Positions 8,222-9,057 of a DNA stretch of 9,057 nt are shown in pieces. A program made the position numbers and the translations under genes. Each line of letters begins with the position of its first letter. Position 1 is the stretch's first letter. The notes below the pieces were generated by a model. It did no database searches and was not told where the DNA came from. It was given only the letters and a program-made list of their open reading frames with translations. The DNA comes from an uncultured Eubacteriales bacterium (GTDB lineage: Bacteria > Bacillota > Clostridia > Oscillospirales > CAG-272): assembly GCA_900550625.1 (NCBI GenBank), contig URSW01000052.1, forward strand, positions 1-9,057, written 5' to 3'.

Positions 8222-8482
8222 GCCGACATAGCCGGACGTGATCTGTCGCGGATTTGCGATCTTCTTGACGGAAAAAGGCTGTATTCCGATGATCCGTCAT
8301 GCGGATTTTCGGACGATGTTTCGGTCGTTATGAACGGAACGGAGCGCTTCTGCTTTGCGTGCGATTCCTGCCCCGTCGTATATTGGAAGAACAAAAACAA
8401 ATTTATCAAGCTTTCGGAAAAGGAGAATGAAGAACTGAAGGGCATTTTGGCGCTATACGGCTTTGAGTTTCCGTGCCTGTAG
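8222..8482 (+). pseudogene. Start-less coding remnant after the lipoprotein gene, unknown family
   Basis: Immediately after the lipoprotein's TGA, the same frame stays open for 86 codons and looks like real protein. It has the motif CFACDSCPVVYW, a lysine/glutamate-rich helix KLSEKENEELKG, and an end reading YGFEFPCL before TAG at 8480. No ATG, GTG or TTG occurs in frame before ATG 8330, which would leave only 50 residues and has no clear ribosome binding site. Codon choice resembles the neighbouring genes. I read it as the C-terminal part of a small protein that lost its N-terminus by deletion. A short intact 50-residue gene from ATG 8330 is the main alternative. I cannot name the family. 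Confidence 0.5.
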
Positions 8483-8537
8483 GTATGGGTAAAAGCAAGT
8501 CGGCAAAGATGCGCGTGAGGTCTATGTGATTTCGTTT

Positions 8538-8570
8538 AGTCGGTCGGTTGGCTTAGCCAATCGACCGATT
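8538..8570. repeat. 15-bp hairpin with 3-nt loop
   Basis: The arms are 8538-8552 and 8556-8570, with core TCGGTCGGTTGGC (8540-8552) facing GCCAATCGACCGA (8556-8568) around loop TTA. The stem has 13 Watson-Crick pairs and two G-U pairs on the plus strand. No continuous T-run follows, so it is a poor terminator. It may be a repeated palindromic element or a remnant of one. Confidence 0.55.
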
Positions 8571-8727
8571 CACTTTTCGGATACGCGCGGTGCAATATCG
8601 GTATGTGTACGACGGGGAGAACATTCACCGCCAAAAGTTTTGGAACGAAGTGCATCAAATCATGACATAGACGGAGATTATCTCATATACCGCCGATCTC
8701 ATGACGGATGCGCAAATATGTGAATAA
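8557..8727 (+). pseudogene. Possible decayed small-protein remnant
   Basis: One frame reads protein-like text VQYRYVYDGENIHRQKFWNE and on to VHQIMT, then TAG at 8668-8670, then a further 18 open codons to TAA at 8725-8727. There is no good start or ribosome binding site. The DG-x-x-I pattern followed by a Phe/Trp-rich helix faintly recalls barstar-type inhibitors, but the fragment is far too short to assign. It could be chance. Confidence 0.2.
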
Positions 8728-8730
8728 CGG

Positions 8731-8767
8731 AAAATCCCTTCGCATACACGGTATGCGAAGGGATTTT
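8731..8767. terminator. Perfect 17-bp bidirectional intrinsic terminator
   Basis: Arm 8731-8747 (AAAATCCCTTCGCATAC) is exactly complementary to 8751-8767 with loop ACG. Because the arms begin with AAAA and end with TTTT, the stem gives a T-run in both directions. It lies 10 nt after the stop of the minus-strand acyl-CoA synthetase gene and also blocks transcription arriving from the lipoprotein gene, so it fits a shared terminator between convergent units. Confidence 0.88.
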
Positions 8768-8777
8768 GAATATAACT

Positions 8778-9057
8778 TTATTCTCCGGCTTTTTCTTCGG
8801 CGTTCTCGAGTTGTGCGATCGCTTCCTCGAGAAGTCCCGCGCGCTTGATCTTCTTTGAAGTGTTTTTCGGGAATTCTTCGCTGCGCACGAGGAATTTCTT
8901 GATCCGCTTGTACTGCTGAACCATGGAATTTGCCTGCTTGACAGCCTCGGTGAGCTTTTCGCGGACAAGCTCTTCGGAATATCCGTCGGGATTTTCCTCA
9001 TCGAGCCTCTCTCTGTCGGGCAGGATCATCGCAACGATATCGTAATCGCGTCCGGTC
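8778..9057 (-). CDS. Long-chain acyl-CoA synthetase (AMP-forming), C-terminal end only
   Basis: Only the last 92 residues are visible; the gene enters from the right edge. The enzyme activates fatty acids with ATP and CoA through an acyl-AMP intermediate. The fragment starts TGRDYDIVAMILPDRERLDE, continues with a helix LVREKLTEAVKQANSMVQQY and KRIKKFLVRSEEFPKNTSKK, then IKR. The last part is the A10-like motif of the ANL (adenylating) superfamily, whose lysine contacts the adenylate; LACS-type enzymes show Y-K-R-I and F-P-K-x-T-x-K-K-I-K-R in this arrangement. A charged tail ends at TAA (8778-8780). The frame is open through the edge, so the internal ATG at 9027-9029 is not the start. Chain-length preference cannot be told from this fragment. 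Confidence 0.82.
   Translation of the reverse strand, partial: TGRDYDIVAMILPDRERLDEENPDGYSEELVREKLTEAVKQANSMVQQYKRIKKFLVRSEEFPKNTSKKIKRAGLLEEAIAQLENAEEKAGE

Noticed and set aside
8219..8482. UGA readthrough or selenocysteine joining the lipoprotein to the downstream frame.
   Set aside because: The lipoprotein already ends at its normal family length, and no selenocysteine insertion hairpin is apparent after the TGA; a deletion junction is simpler.
8526..8723. 65-codon ORF starting MISFSRSVGL.
   Set aside because: No ribosome binding site, runs through the palindrome, and a different frame over the same bases looks more protein-like.

Overview
The window looks like a chromosomal segment of a Gram-positive anaerobe of the Clostridia type (Bacillota). 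This is an inference from the Firmicutes-style ribosomal protein S12 with a 13-residue insertion near its N-terminus, strong AGGAGG-type ribosome binding sites, near-consensus sigma-A promoters (TTGACA-17-TATAAT), and an 'ABC-class ATPase' of a kind common in Clostridia. No mobile element, CRISPR array, tRNA or rRNA is visible.

Left part (1-4360, minus strand): the classical str operon, rpsL-rpsG-fusA-tuf, transcribed right to left. It starts from a perfect extended -10 promoter (4332-4360) and has a leader of about 137 nt that can fold. The genes encode ribosomal proteins S12 and S7 and elongation factors EF-G and EF-Tu; tuf is cut by the window edge after 332 codons. A perfect 16-bp inverted repeat flanks rpsL, with one copy just upstream of its ribosome binding site and the other in the rpsL-rpsG gap. 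S12 carries Arg at the position where most bacteria have the streptomycin-sensitivity Lys (E. coli K88).

Middle (4361-6824, plus strand): divergent from the str operon is a second near-perfect promoter (4564-4592). It drives a compact unit: a 20-codon ORF with an ideal ribosome binding site, then two tandem intrinsic terminators (4715-4741 and 4751-4779). About 200 nt further on is a 613-residue ATPase of the ABC class (COG3044-like), probably starting at TTG 4983. This layout looks like either a small-peptide/small-RNA gene or an attenuated leader controlling the ATPase. The leader after the terminators has two near-repeats that could pair with the same downstream segment.

Right part (6825-9057): a promoter with consensus spacing drives a LivK/LivJ-like lipoprotein that binds branched-chain amino acids or related ligands. 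None of its usual permease or ATPase partners follow. Instead there is an in-frame, start-less coding remnant (8222-8482), then decayed-looking DNA with a hairpin. A perfect 17-bp bidirectional terminator (8731-8767) separates this from the 3' end of a minus-strand long-chain acyl-CoA synthetase that enters from the right edge. The remnant and missing transporter genes suggest a past deletion or rearrangement downstream of the lipoprotein gene.
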